The position numbers were made by a program, and so were the translations under genes. The notes beneath the pieces are model-generated. The model was given only the letters and a program-made list of their open reading frames with translations, was not told the DNA's origin and did not search any database. From assembly GCA_900660155.1 (NCBI GenBank), contig CABFPE010000100.1:1644845-1708844 (forward strand): 64,000 nucleotides of DNA, in the 5' to 3' direction. The stretch comes from Hofstenia miamia (Eukaryota; Xenacoelomorpha; Acoela; Hofsteniidae). Positions 37,727-48,619 of the stretch are shown piece after piece (position 1 is the stretch's first letter; each line of letters opens with the position of its first letter).

Positions 37727-38186
37727 TTTTCAATGCAATTGAAGTCATTATTTGTAGTTGCAAAATTTTTGCAAAGTAAAAGAAATTTCTTCAAATTCTT
37801 TATAAAGCTTTGGAAATTTTTTGCAAAGAATGTAAAAAGCTTCTTAAAGACCTTGAAAGTTATCAAATAATGTCGGACTAAGACTAATTATTTGTAAATT
37901 TGGAAAAAGCGGATTTTCCTATAAAAATAATGGTAGGCGGCTAGGCTAAAGTTTAAAGACACTTACCTTTTGTTAGATCTTTCATTAATGAAAATCAATA
38001 TTTACAAGCATTGGCATTGCATGGAAATTTGTGGCATAGGAGTCACCTACTATGATATTAGATCAATTAATTTATAGATATAAATCCAAAAAAAATGTAT
38101 CACGAAATTTTATTGAAACTGAATGCCGCTTTTCTATTTTGAATTGTTACAAATTTGTCTATGACATTTTATTTTGAAAAATCTTT

Positions 38187-38906
38187 CTAAAAATAACTTT
38201 TCTCAATTGAAATCAACGATGGAGCATTTAGTCTATCCTCTGCCATTGTGTTCTTTAGGAATGACTTTTTTAAGGAACGAAAGCATCGTTCATGTTCACC
38301 TGTATTAATGGGTGCTGTTAAGACGATATTCATCAATATCTCAAATTTGCCTTTAAGAGTTACATTGTGGTAACTTTCCAAAATTCCTTAAACTCTTCGG
38401 TTTTATAAACGATTTGCAATTCATTTTGATAGTTTATGAATGATTGATATTGGGAAATTTACTCTGAAAATAGAAAAGTTTAAAGTATCTACAAGAGATA
38501 AACATTTTAAATGTTCACTAGATTCAAATCGCATTTTGAACCGTTGAACGATTAGATCACAGCATTCAATAACATAGCCGATTCTATTTGGCTTGCAATA
38601 TGTTGTAGGTTTAATAGTCATTTCATTTGAGTATTTCTCTCGAATATTTCAGGTGTATATGAGCACTTACATAACAAGTAATTTTTTATGTTATATGTTC
38701 TAAATGACGTCAACTTGTAGTATGAACTCTGAAAATATTGAAAGGTAAACATTAAAATTTTCGTCATTTAATATATTTAATATTGACGAGGCTTCGTATA
38801 AAATATTCTTAAAACATTGTTTCAGTAATTGTTTTTTATGAGTTAACTCGAGATTGAAAATTCCAGCTTTTTGCAATAGCATGAGATTTAAAGTGCGTTT
38901 TTCCAT
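38187..38906 (-). pseudogene. hAT transposase remnant (ZMYM1-like), C-terminal part
   Basis: On the minus strand three successive pieces run N to C. 38906-38700 is a helical segment (KAGIFNLELTHKKQLLKQCF). 38621-38421 reads YVIECCDLIVQRFKMRFESSEHLKCLSLVD. 38381-38187 reads FEILMNIVLTAPINTGEHERCFRSLKKSFLKNTMAEDRLNAPSLISIEKSYF. The last piece is the hAT dimerisation domain: intact relatives read PxSTASAERSFSxLRRxKTxLRxTMGQxRLxxLALLxIHRD. The Cys/His-poor N-terminal half and the element ends were not found. The gene is broken at several points and inactive. Confidence 0.75.
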
Positions 38907-39319
38907 CTTTTTATTAGGTACTAACGTTTATAGGCTTGTGTGGCCCAAATTTTAAAATTTCAAGCTTGTGACTGAAATTTAATGATGAAAAGCAGCGTTA
39001 AAGAATGTAATCAACCTTGTTCATTTTTTAAAAACATGAAAACATCAAATTCAAAATTTACATTTAATAGTAATTATAACGGAACAAAATTGTATTTTGA
39101 TTTCTTGAAAACTAAAGTGTCAAGAATTTTGGTGCAGAATTTTACCTGCAACATTGAAATTATCAAACTAATGGGTTATTTTTATTCAGTTTTTAACCAA
39201 GTTTTTTTCCAAAAAACATTGATTTTTCCTGAACAATATTGGTTTGTAAAAAGCAAGAGTTGATTTTTATGAACTGATAGGTTTTTGTTAACACACCAGT
39301 AAAACAACTTCATCAGACG

Positions 39320-40122
39320 TTTCACTTCTGAAAACATCATTGCCACCTAGCCAAAGTCCGGAAGACCAAAGAAGACCTCAAAGCAAAGATTAGGCCGACT
39401 GATTTGGGCTAATTTAATGAGAGATAATTCATCTTAAGATTGGTCTAATGTTATACTATCAGATGTGTCAAGATTTGAGCTATGCTTATCAAAAGCAATG
39501 TTGATAAAGAAACCAACTGGGCAGATGTTCAGATTTTTGCATCGATTTACTCGGGGACCATGAAGTACGGTGGGAAGTCTGTAATGGTATGGAGTGGAAT
39601 ATGGAAGTGTGACTTTCGCAGATTTTTCAGATCACTGCTACTCTCCCAAGCCCTCAATATGCTCGGATTCTAGAAAAGGAACTCTTGCCACTCCTTGCAA
39701 GTGATTTAATATATCAGCAGAATGATGCTCCATGTCATACCTCAAAAGAAATGAAAAACTTCTTCCATAATAACGGGGTTGTTTTCCTTGCTGACTGGCC
39801 TGGACAATCTTCAGACCTTAATATTATCGAAAATATGTTGAAGGAGGTCAAATATCGAATTGGACAGAATACTCTTCACACCGAAGATGAACTGTAGAGC
39901 ACAATAAATTTTAAGCAATTCCCAACAGCTTTATTGAAAGGCATTTTGCTTCAATCCCTGATCGCCTTGAAGCTGTTATTCGCTCAAGGGGACACCCTAC
40001 ATTAAAAAGTGCTTATATTGCATCAATTATTAATTTATGTATCTTATTTTGAATTTACTTTTTTTGGATTTGCTCATTTGTTAAAATTTTTTCAGGTGGC
40101 CGAATACATTTTTCCAATACTG
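39320..40122 (+). mobile_element. Tc1-like element, copy B, 5'-truncated
   Basis: The right end (40095-40122, GTGGCCGAATACATTTTTCC then AATACTG) is the same terminus as copy A. The plus strand encodes transposase in pieces: ADVQIFASIYSGTMKYGGKSVMVWSG (39536-39600), then 39685-39897 YQQNDAPCHTSKEMKNFF and LADWPGQSSDLNIIENMLKEVKYRIG. The residue aligned with the second catalytic Asp of copy A is Asn here. Part of the N-terminal half is deleted (compare 39345-39400, AAAGTCCGGAAGACCAAAG, with copy A) and the left terminal repeat is missing. It is inactive. Confidence 0.8.
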
Positions 40123-40154
40123 GTTTATAAATTTTGATTTAAAATTAATAACAA

Positions 40155-40544
40155 TTGTTATTTTACATATTTGATGGTATTAAACATACAGATTTTCCTT
40201 TCTCAATCAAAGTAGCACTTATTTATAATCTTAAGCACATTCTATCTAATGAATGTTCATTATTTATTCAAAATAACAAGGTGATCGAAGACATATTTCC
40301 AGTACTCTTTATGTATGATATTCCATTGAGCAGATGTAACTTAAAAGGCAGGGCAGCATTATATAATTCTATAATATACGAAAAAATATTACCAGAAAAC
40401 CTGTATTGGTCAAACACGCTTTCACTCAACTGTCAGAAAAGAAACACGCACCTTTTCGATATTTGCAAATTTGCTATTACAATAAATTTCGGTAAAATTT
40501 CATCAGCACTAACGGGTTTACAAATGCAAAGAGTACTTTGTTAA
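40155..40544 (+). CDS. unrecognised 130-codon ORF next to Tc1 copy B
   Basis: An open frame uninterrupted for about 130 codons, unusual in this AT-rich sequence. It contains FPFSIKVALIYNLKHIL, EDIFPVLFMYDIPLSRCN and LQMQRVLC. There is no convincing ATG start; a splice-acceptor-like ATTAAACATACAG at about 40178-40190 could open it as an exon. I do not recognise the family. Its first 45 codons recur, broken, at 28960-29070 beside Tc1 copy A, with differences that mostly keep the amino acids similar. That favours a once-coding sequence: a host exon or part of a larger mobile element carrying the Tc1. Confidence 0.35.
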   Translation: MLFYIFDGIKHTDFPFSIKVALIYNLKHILSNECSLFIQNNKVIEDIFPVLFMYDIPLSRCNLKGRAALYNSIIYEKILPENLYWSNTLSLNCQKRNTHLFDICKFAITINFGKISSALTGLQMQRVLC

Positions 40545-41240
40545 CAGAAACACGTTTACTTTATCTACTATGACAGTCAAGTTGATGTTGTAGGCAACAG
40601 GAATTACAGAATAAAGATGGAAAGCTATGTAAATGGTAAATAGATTTATAAGTTAATTTGAATAAATAAACTCTTGGCGTTGCAGCTTCAATTGATTCCT
40701 CTTCAAGAGATCATTTGTAGAAATGAAGCCATTTTCACCGTTTGATTGTTCAGAAGATTAAAATGTTTGTTTCAAATGATCACGTTGTAACTTTGCCCAA
40801 AAGTAACATTTTTCATGAATTTTTGAGGAAATTAAGCAGCAGAAAGCACAAATTTGCAGCTTGAATGACACCTGAGCAAAAATATATCAATTCATTATTC
40901 TATCAGCTAATCCAATTTGTCACTATCATAGTTCATATTATGACAAATTTACACATATATATTTCAAATTTATAGTTATAAATATATACATACGCCAATG
41001 CTCAGCAAAAATTGTCTAGAAAATATCACTTTAAGGCTCTTGCCAACTGCCTAATATTCCACCACAATATCAAAACTATAATTATTAAGTAAATCGTTCA
41101 TAAAAAATAATTTGCCGTATAATTTATTAACCATTCGCTAATCATTTTGCCAACATACAATCAAATTAAAAATTTATAACTTGATGAAATTTAAAAATAG
41201 TTTTTTCTAAACAACATGCACCATTGTCTATATAGGTTCG

Positions 41241-41244
<4 letters not shown>

Positions 41245-41277
<33 letters not shown>
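41245..41277. repeat. (AT)n microsatellite
   Basis: Alternating AT run 43 bp before a hAT-type MITE. Confidence 0.95.
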
Positions 41278-41278
<1 letters not shown>

Positions 41279-41319
41279 CTTCAAAATGGCGCTAATTATA
41301 AACGTAACGATATTCTTAA

Positions 41320-41497
41320 CAGTGGCGGCGGAAAAAATTTTGGTTAGGAGGAAGAGAAAGTTACATTTATTGGCAAGCTTAATGACTAAATAAGAGCACT
41401 TTTACTATTTGCACTGTAAAATTTAGGTCATTTTTCTGAAAAACTTGATTTTAGGAGGCAAGTGAAATCTCTGCACTCCTCACTTGGCCCGCCACTA
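41320..41497. mobile_element. hAT-type MITE, 178 bp
   Basis: Ends CAGTGGCGGCGG at 41320 and, on the minus strand, TAGTGGCGGGCC ending at 41497 share AGTGGCGG, a common hAT terminus. Flanking 8-mers ATTCTTAA (41312-41319) and ATACTTAC (41498-41505) match 6 of 8. The interior repeats the word TTAGGAGG (41343-41350 and 41452-41459). There is no coding sequence. Confidence 0.6.
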
Positions 41498-44400
41498 ATA
41501 CTTACCAGTTTGTGAGTTATGAGTGTTCAATTTTTTTAGTAACATTCAAATTTAAACATATTTCTGACCAACTTTGGATTAAAATATTGAAAATTTAATG
41601 AACATTTTGAGAAACAGTGTAATCAGATATCCCTGCAGCTGTAGGTTGGTACTTTCTTTTTATTTGCTATCTTAAATATCATCTAAAGCTCAAAGCTTTA
41701 TAATATTTCTTCAACCAGTTTACTATCATAGTTGAAAACGTAAATACGATTTTGAAGGACAACTAATTCCAACAACACAAATAATTCAAGAAAAAGCGCT
41801 TCAAGAGTAAATTAAATTCTCAAATTACAAACAGAATGCATGAGTCTCATACTTAATACGATATATTTTGGTATCAAGTGCTACCCTAAGTTGACATGTG
41901 ACTGATCTAAAAAATTAACCAAATAGAACATATAATGTTAAATTTACATTGAAAAAATCTGCCACTAAGAGGAAATATTCTTAAAGGCTGTCTGGTGCTC
42001 TCAGAGAAAAATATTTGTTTGATATTTTAGGGTCGCAAACGTCGTATTCAATACAAACCCGACCTATTCTGAAAAAATTAAACCTCAGTGAGACAAGTAT
42101 TTTGGGGTAGCAATTGTATGTACGTGGAACACTCTGTATTCTTTTTTATCAGTTGAGATATGAATGTAAAATTATAATATAAACATGATGTTTCGAACAA
42201 CACTTAATTCAAATTAATGCCTTTGTAATGCAGGCTCGTTGGACGCCCAAAAAATTTTAACAATAGAAAAATTAGCAAAAAAATTCGAAAACAGTATATT
42301 GTATCAAACGTACTTCATATCATTTATATGTTGAAAACAAATTTAGTTTGTGTTTTCTAAATGTACATAACCATTGTTCATTCGGGGTCATAAGTTCGTT
42401 TAAGACAAGTTGTTAATAGTCTAGTGCATATTTTATATAGTGAATTTGCTAGTACAGACCCGGACTGTCCAGATCTTGCGATACGGGCCAGTAAAGTAAA
42501 TCTCATTATTCCAACTTAATTGTAACTCAATTGCTAATGGACTAGAGTTTATTCGACTCAACTTTGAAAAAAGAATTTTTTCAAAGGTTTTATATTAGGG
42601 ACATGTGAATCTGAATACTTCAAATTCGAGTCGGACATTGCAAATGGAGATTTATTTAAAAACATAACAGTATTTTACAATTGTTTTTGAATTTGAGTTT
42701 TCTACCTGTCAAATGACAATACAAATGTCAATCACTAGCGATTCATTGATTTTTAATGTTTTAACCTTGAAAAATTAATTGCAATTCGACTTGAAATTGA
42801 AAACAGAAATATTTGGAATCGAGTAATCTACTCGAAAATTCGAGTTCTTAGTAAATTCATTCGTCTGCGAAGCACTTTATATTGTGTACTACGGCGTGAC
42901 CTGGAAAATTTCATGAGAAAAACTAATGAAAAATATTGTACGCAATGTGGGACGAAGTGAGAACAGGTGTTTTGCGAAATGTTGGAGCTTCAGCAGTGTG
43001 CAGAATAAGCTCTGATAGCGTTCAAAACATCGAAATAGATTGCAAAGAAATCTATTTTCAACGAATAGCACAGAAACTAAGAGCACCATTGTATTAAACG
43101 TATGTAATTATAAAACTAATTCAAAAATTTAAAAAGCACTCCGAGAACTCACACAAAGTAGTTCAATTTCCCCCCGAGTGGCATTTACAGATTCAAATGT
43201 GCAGCCGTTTTTTTTCAAATACTTTGAAAATTAGTTCATTCATTACTCACACACTTCGCAGACATTTTCGAAAGGGATTGGTAAATTGCTTTCCTTTGAA
43301 GAAATAATTTCATTACTGTTTCCAGACGGCAGACCAAACCATTCTGAAAACCCAATGGGTCTTCATTAGGCCAAGACATATTTTTAAATAATCTGCAAAA
43401 AACATTAACAAAAATTGTTTTGAGAAATCATGATAATAAATTGGCAGAAGGAGCAGAGACAAAAGGAAGGTCATGTTAAAGTATTTCGAAGATGACGTTA
43501 ACGAAAAATCAAATGAATTTTTTTACTATGTAAATTGAGCATAAAAACTAGACTTTTTCCAATGAGGAGTCTTTTTGATTGATTTGTAAGCTATATTTCG
43601 CTTAATGCTGTAAATCCAGGGAATTATTGATAAATGTGAATTAGATGCATAAATTATTCAAGATATTGATTTGTATTTCATTTTGCCAAAGTCGGCGGAC
43701 ATTGATTCGTATGAAACAACTGCGATAAAGGAACTGATAGCAATTAATACAATTGTCCTTCAATCATATATTTCAGAAAGTGCATATTTACATGGGGTAG
43801 TTATTAAAAACAAATCTCGCACAAAGATGGGAAGTCAGATAGGTATTCATAACATTCCTTTAGTTCGGGAATAGATAAAGAAAATGATATTAAATTTCTT
43901 CAAGCAGTCGCTCACTTATGTTGTATATTTGCTCGAATTATTTCCTTTGCTATTTTCTCTTATAATATTAAATGTTTAAAACGTAGTAAGCAAAAATTCG
44001 TTGCGTTGTAGGCAAATTCCAAATTCACAGCATTGTTACAAAAATTAACCTGACAGGAAATCTAAATATGATCTAGAAAAAATGCTCATATCTCCCATAT
44101 CATTGTTTTTTCGAATTGCATTAGAGTGAACCCTCGTAGTTACATTTGCGCAATTTTCTCAATGTTCTATTTAGAGCCCCAATATGTAAAAATATTAAAT
44201 GTAAATAAAACAGAATTCGATATTATTGAAATGGTAGCATAATACTAGAGTTAAAAAAGTTATTGTTTTCATTGCAATTAAAGTTAGTTATTGTAATATG
44301 ACTTTGCTTTCCATTGGCTGCACTTAATGATATACGTATAATATTCGCAAAAAAATAATTGAATCCAGCAAGAATTTCTACTATTACGTGCGTAGAATTG

Positions 44401-46940
44401 GCGCTGGTCACATGTTCGGCGACGATGGTGCAACAATTTAACCCTATCTCAGCCGTGATTTTTTCGTTTTTAAAACCGAGGGGTGCAGGTGCCTCAACAG
44501 CAACCCCTCATAAAATCAATCCTATTCATCATCAAGCAGCGAAATTTGATAGAACTATAGCTTAAATACAACTAAATACTAAAAGAAAAAATTCTATATT
44601 CTGAAACTCTGGCATCATAAAGGGCTCTGATGTCAACAAATTGACGTAAATGTCAAACCATTTGAAAAAATTGTTTCAATATCATAACAACGCTATATCC
44701 AGCAGGGAGATGGGCAAAGATAAACGGATTAGATGTCATCATGGCCTGACGCGCTGAAGCGAATTTACCATTGAAGGTAACAATAAAAATACTGGTTTTT
44801 TAGAATAATATTTTCACAGCTATGGAAGTATAATTCTTATTTTTAGATATTTGTCTTGGTAGCAGCATTTTCCGTCAGCAACCTCCCCCACACCCCAACC
44901 CCGGCCGAAATAAGGTTAAATTAATAGCCGAATGTTCAAATATAATGATGTTCTACTGGTATATATGATATTTATCTCATTTTCGTGATCACTACTAGTC
45001 TGTATTACTGCGTCCATCTTCGTATCACACTGTAAAAGACCATTTCCACGCTAAATCATTTATTCTTGAAATACATTGCAATGTAAAAATAGCTGAAATG
45101 ATACAGAAAAATTCGACTATTTTCATTTATGATCAGTCCTGATGCCGAAAATACACGTTCTGATGGTTGACTCAGTTCATACTGGTTGGGGTTAGGGTTA
45201 AGGTCCACCTCTAATGACGGGGAATATGACATTCATCGTACTCAATGAATTTCAGTAAATAGATTTAATCGTATTGAGTTATAAGCTTGAGACTATAGCA
45301 TGCTATATAAAAGTGCTGATGTTGAATGGCGAAAAGAAGTTTCGTCTTCCAATCTGTCGTACTAGTTCGTATGCAAATTAATTTGTTCCCAGGACAATAA
45401 AATATCTCGTAACAAATGAAATTCTCAATTATCTATAATCTGGAGCTTTTTATATTCTTATCCCAGCTTACATTTGAAATGAGGTTGTAGGGCGGTTTAC
45501 GCTCTCTATATGTTACACCGATTCTTTAGCAGTTGAAAGGTTCTTTGGACAATAAAAACTCATTGCAATTTTCAATATCCCAAAAGCCGCAGCTGTTAAA
45601 GTAAGGAATGCTGAAAAATTCTAGCGTTTGATTAGTTGACAATTTTTTATGAGATAAATATTTGTTTACAGACTTAAATGTTATTTCTCGTCCATATTGG
45701 TTAAAGTGCAAGTTTATTATTATCACCAGCTATATTTAGCATGGAGTTTGTGCAGCTTTCCAAGTGTGAATTTTTTTATCCCATCGATATTCCAACTGAG
45801 AAGTTAGATTTATTGTCCCAAAAGTGACTTGGCTATTCTATGTCACTAACATACACTTGTTATGATACGTCATTTGACTCCAAGGTGAAAAAATATCATA
45901 TGCATAATATACCCAACTTAATAAATAATTGAAACAACGGATAAACATTTATCCTTCGAGATTCCTATCAGTGGATCAGTCTCGATCAAGTCTGGCTTTG
46001 AGTTTACTTTTCTAATGATTCTTACAAATAGGTTTATGAATTAATTTTGACTAATATTGAATTGACATTTCTGGATGGTTTCAAATCCAACGATGCGCCA
46101 AAAATGCATCTCTTGCTTTCTCCAATAATCCTGATGAAGACGTTCGCATTTGATATTGCTGTCGCAAATGAAAAAAGTCGTGGAAGCTCTGCAAGTGATC
46201 AATAATCTGACGAATCAATAATCTGATGAAATATTGAGCAAATCAAAAATAATTATTTACCAGCATGCATTTTGTGAAATATATCAAAAACAATGCTCAC
46301 TAGTGGTTACTATGCCCAACATAGCAAAGTCCCAAACACAAAGCAAATGCATATATGATCGTTTTATTCTGGAAAAGTAGTCATATTCATTCATCTGATA
46401 GATATCGTAGTGTACAAAATCATGCATTTAAATCAAACACAAATCAGAAGAATGACTGTTCAAAGTGGTCAATATTGATAAAACTACATTGATACATGCA
46501 TTTTTAAACTATAAGCACATACACGCACAGCAATATTAAAAATTAGATTTATAAATTGTTGGGCAACACACTTAGCAATGATAATATCAATCACATTTAA
46601 AGTAAGCATCAAACCAAATGGATATGGCATAAGTCTTAGATGATGCCTATAAAATCCAAACTGTCTTAATAAAAATAGAATGAGGAGCGCTTGTGGAATG
46701 CAACATTCGATACTGATCGAAATTGTAAGCTGACTATTCATTGTTCAGTGGCAGTAAACATTATCACAAAAAAAATTTTTTGAAGAAAAAATTGACGTAG
46801 GAAATTGAAATTGAAGAAAAGTAATTGTCGGGCTTAAAACTACCTATTACACCGATAACTATTTTTTAATAGTAACGGTTACTAAAAATGAAAAAGCAAC
46901 TATATTGGTATTTGTGAGAAACCATCAGGAGCTTTCCATA
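41498..46940. other. gene-poor AT-rich stretch
   Basis: No recognised gene. Isolated element ends are suggested at 42462-42500 (CAGACCCGGACTGTCC, hAT-like) and 42596 (TAGGGACATGTG with CTCGAA-rich DNA to about 42850), without a partner or target duplication. An ATG frame on the minus strand at 46741-46484 encodes a hydrophobic 85-residue peptide of unknown meaning. Confidence 0.45.
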
Positions 46941-47789
46941 GTTACGTGTGATAGGCAGACAGGAAAAATCAAACTCTAAACCTCAATAATTTTCTTTCCT
47001 GATATAAATAGATAACATGAAAAATAAGACAAGTATAAATATCCTCAACGAAATAATTATTTATGGGAAGCATTTGTGTATTTTACAGACCAATAAAGTT
47101 AGGACAGGTTGTGAACAAGGTTTTCCCAAAATTTCAAGAAAGAAACAAAATTGCGAAACATCAAAAACTTGAAAAATTTCAAAAAAAAATATCGTGGTTA
47201 CGTGTGTGACAATGAAGTTACGCGTGTGACACTGTGTGTTTTTTTATATATAACTCTGATTTCTTTGTAGCTGCAATGAATAAAAAGAAACTTTATAAAT
47301 AACAAAAATTGAAATTTAGTTGAACTTTTTATTGAGAGACAAAAAAGTAACAAAATAGAAAAATATAAATAGCATACATACAGTGTGTCCCAAGCAACAT
47401 TTGATAACATGCAATGAATATATTTACACTTTTTGATATATAAATACAGTGAGTTTACATTGTGAGGGGGAACCAAAATAATTCTGTGAGGAAAGGCAAA
47501 ATTTTACTGAGATTAACCTAGAAACAAATCTAGTCACTTGGATTTCAGGAATAAAAATAAATGGCGAAACACAAATTTTTGTGAAAAGTTAATATCTATT
47601 TTAGGTACTTGATTGACAAACCAGCATTTTTCCATAGTTGCAAATTGTTTTCTGTGGTTTAAATAAAATGCATTCAGAAAATCCCATCAACTTTAACGGT
47701 TTTCTCAAAGGTATGGTATCTTCACTAATGTCCACAATTTATGTAAATCTAGTGTTCATGACTATGTATATGTTAAATAATGCTATCTA

Positions 47790-48374
47790 CAGGGGGTACC
47801 CATAAGTTTCTGCAGTAAAGGAAAAACACATGAAAAAAACCAGCAAATATTTATTAATCAACATCTTTCAGATGTTCAAAATAGCTTCTCTGAATAATCG
47901 GTTTTTGGACGTCCTCTGCGTTCTTTTTCTGTTGTCTCAAAATTTCCTTCTCTGAATTTTCGCACCCAGTCAAAACAGGTACGAATGCAGACTGAGTTTG
48001 GGCCCAAAGTAGCGTTGATCTCCTTATGGACATCTTCTGTCGTCAATCCACGTTTCCAGCCGTAATAAATCAATTTTCTGATGTCTTCGCGAGAAAAATC
48101 CTTGACTTTACTTGAAACAAACGGTTGAGAAAATTCGAATGATCAACCGTAACAGCGCAAGCAGAGGTGAAGCTTCGGTGTGAGCTGCAATCACGAAGCG
48201 CTGAGCCTTCGATCGATGGTCAAGATTGTTAACAACTCACGAAAGCAAGAAAACCGAGCTTTTTAATGCGAGAAAAGCACAAGATGTTAATACTGAATTT
48301 TACAAGTTTGTGGATGCCACGAATTCTTCAACAAATTAATTTCTGTCACTGCAGAAACTTATGGGTACCCCCTG
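47790..48374 (-). mobile_element. mariner-type element, 585 bp, perfect terminal repeats
   Basis: The terminal inverted repeats (47790-47816 and 48348-48374) are identical over 27 bp, starting CAGGGGGTACCCATAAGTTT, and TA flanks both sides (47788-47789 and 48375-48376). Only the N-terminal part of the transposase remains on the minus strand. Perfect ends imply a recent insertion, so a full-length source is probably present elsewhere in the genome. Confidence 0.9.
47876..48142 (-). pseudogene. mariner transposase, N-terminal HTH fragment
   Basis: The minus-strand frame reads VSSKVKDFSREDIRKLIYYG, then WKRGLTTEDVHKEINATLGP, SVCIRTCFDWVRKFREGNFE and RRGRPKTDYSEKLF. This is the HTH_48 type first DNA-binding domain of mariner transposases, with the conserved W-x-x-x-F-x-x-G and the GRP linker that leads to the second HTH. 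The frame ends at 47876, where the second HTH and the whole DDE domain are deleted. No in-frame ATG is visible after the upstream stop near 48143, so translation is doubtful. Confidence 0.8.
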
Positions 48375-48619
48375 TATATTCAAGAAATCACTTTTGTTCA
48401 AAGTTGATTGCTAAAATTGTGAAAAATAATTTAACATTCATAGTTACGTGTGTGACACATGCATGGTTATGGTTATGTGTGTGTGCTGCATTTGTCTGGT
48501 TCTCAAAATGTAATTAATTCTGCCAAAAGGGAAAATGTACAAGATTCGTGTTTTAGCAAAAGCTTTAGTAGAGAAATATATTTTTAGAATAATCAGTTAC
48601 GTGTGTGACAACAATTTTG

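Larger units (their letters stand above)
46941..48611 (+). repeat. dispersed 15-bp motif GTTACGTGTGTGACA
   Basis: The word GTTACGTGTGTGACA occurs at 47197, 48443 and 48596. GTTACGCGTGTGACA lies at 47217 and a shortened form GTTACGTGTGATA at 46941. All are in the same orientation; a mariner derivative separates the two groups. No longer repeat unit is apparent around the copies. The function is unknown; ACGTG is a core bound by several bHLH-type factors. Confidence 0.7.

Noticed and set aside
42596-42850. Possible hAT-like element with TAGGG start and CTCGAA-rich right part
   Set aside because: The ends match poorly and the flanking 8-mers do not agree.
44223-44565. Overlapping frames on both strands (ISTITCVELALV and ILAGFNYFFANIIRI)
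   Set aside because: Better base composition than the surroundings, but no family recognised and no splice context that convinces me.
46484-46741. 85-codon minus-strand frame with membrane-like segments
   Set aside because: Hydrophobic because of T-rich codons; no family signature.
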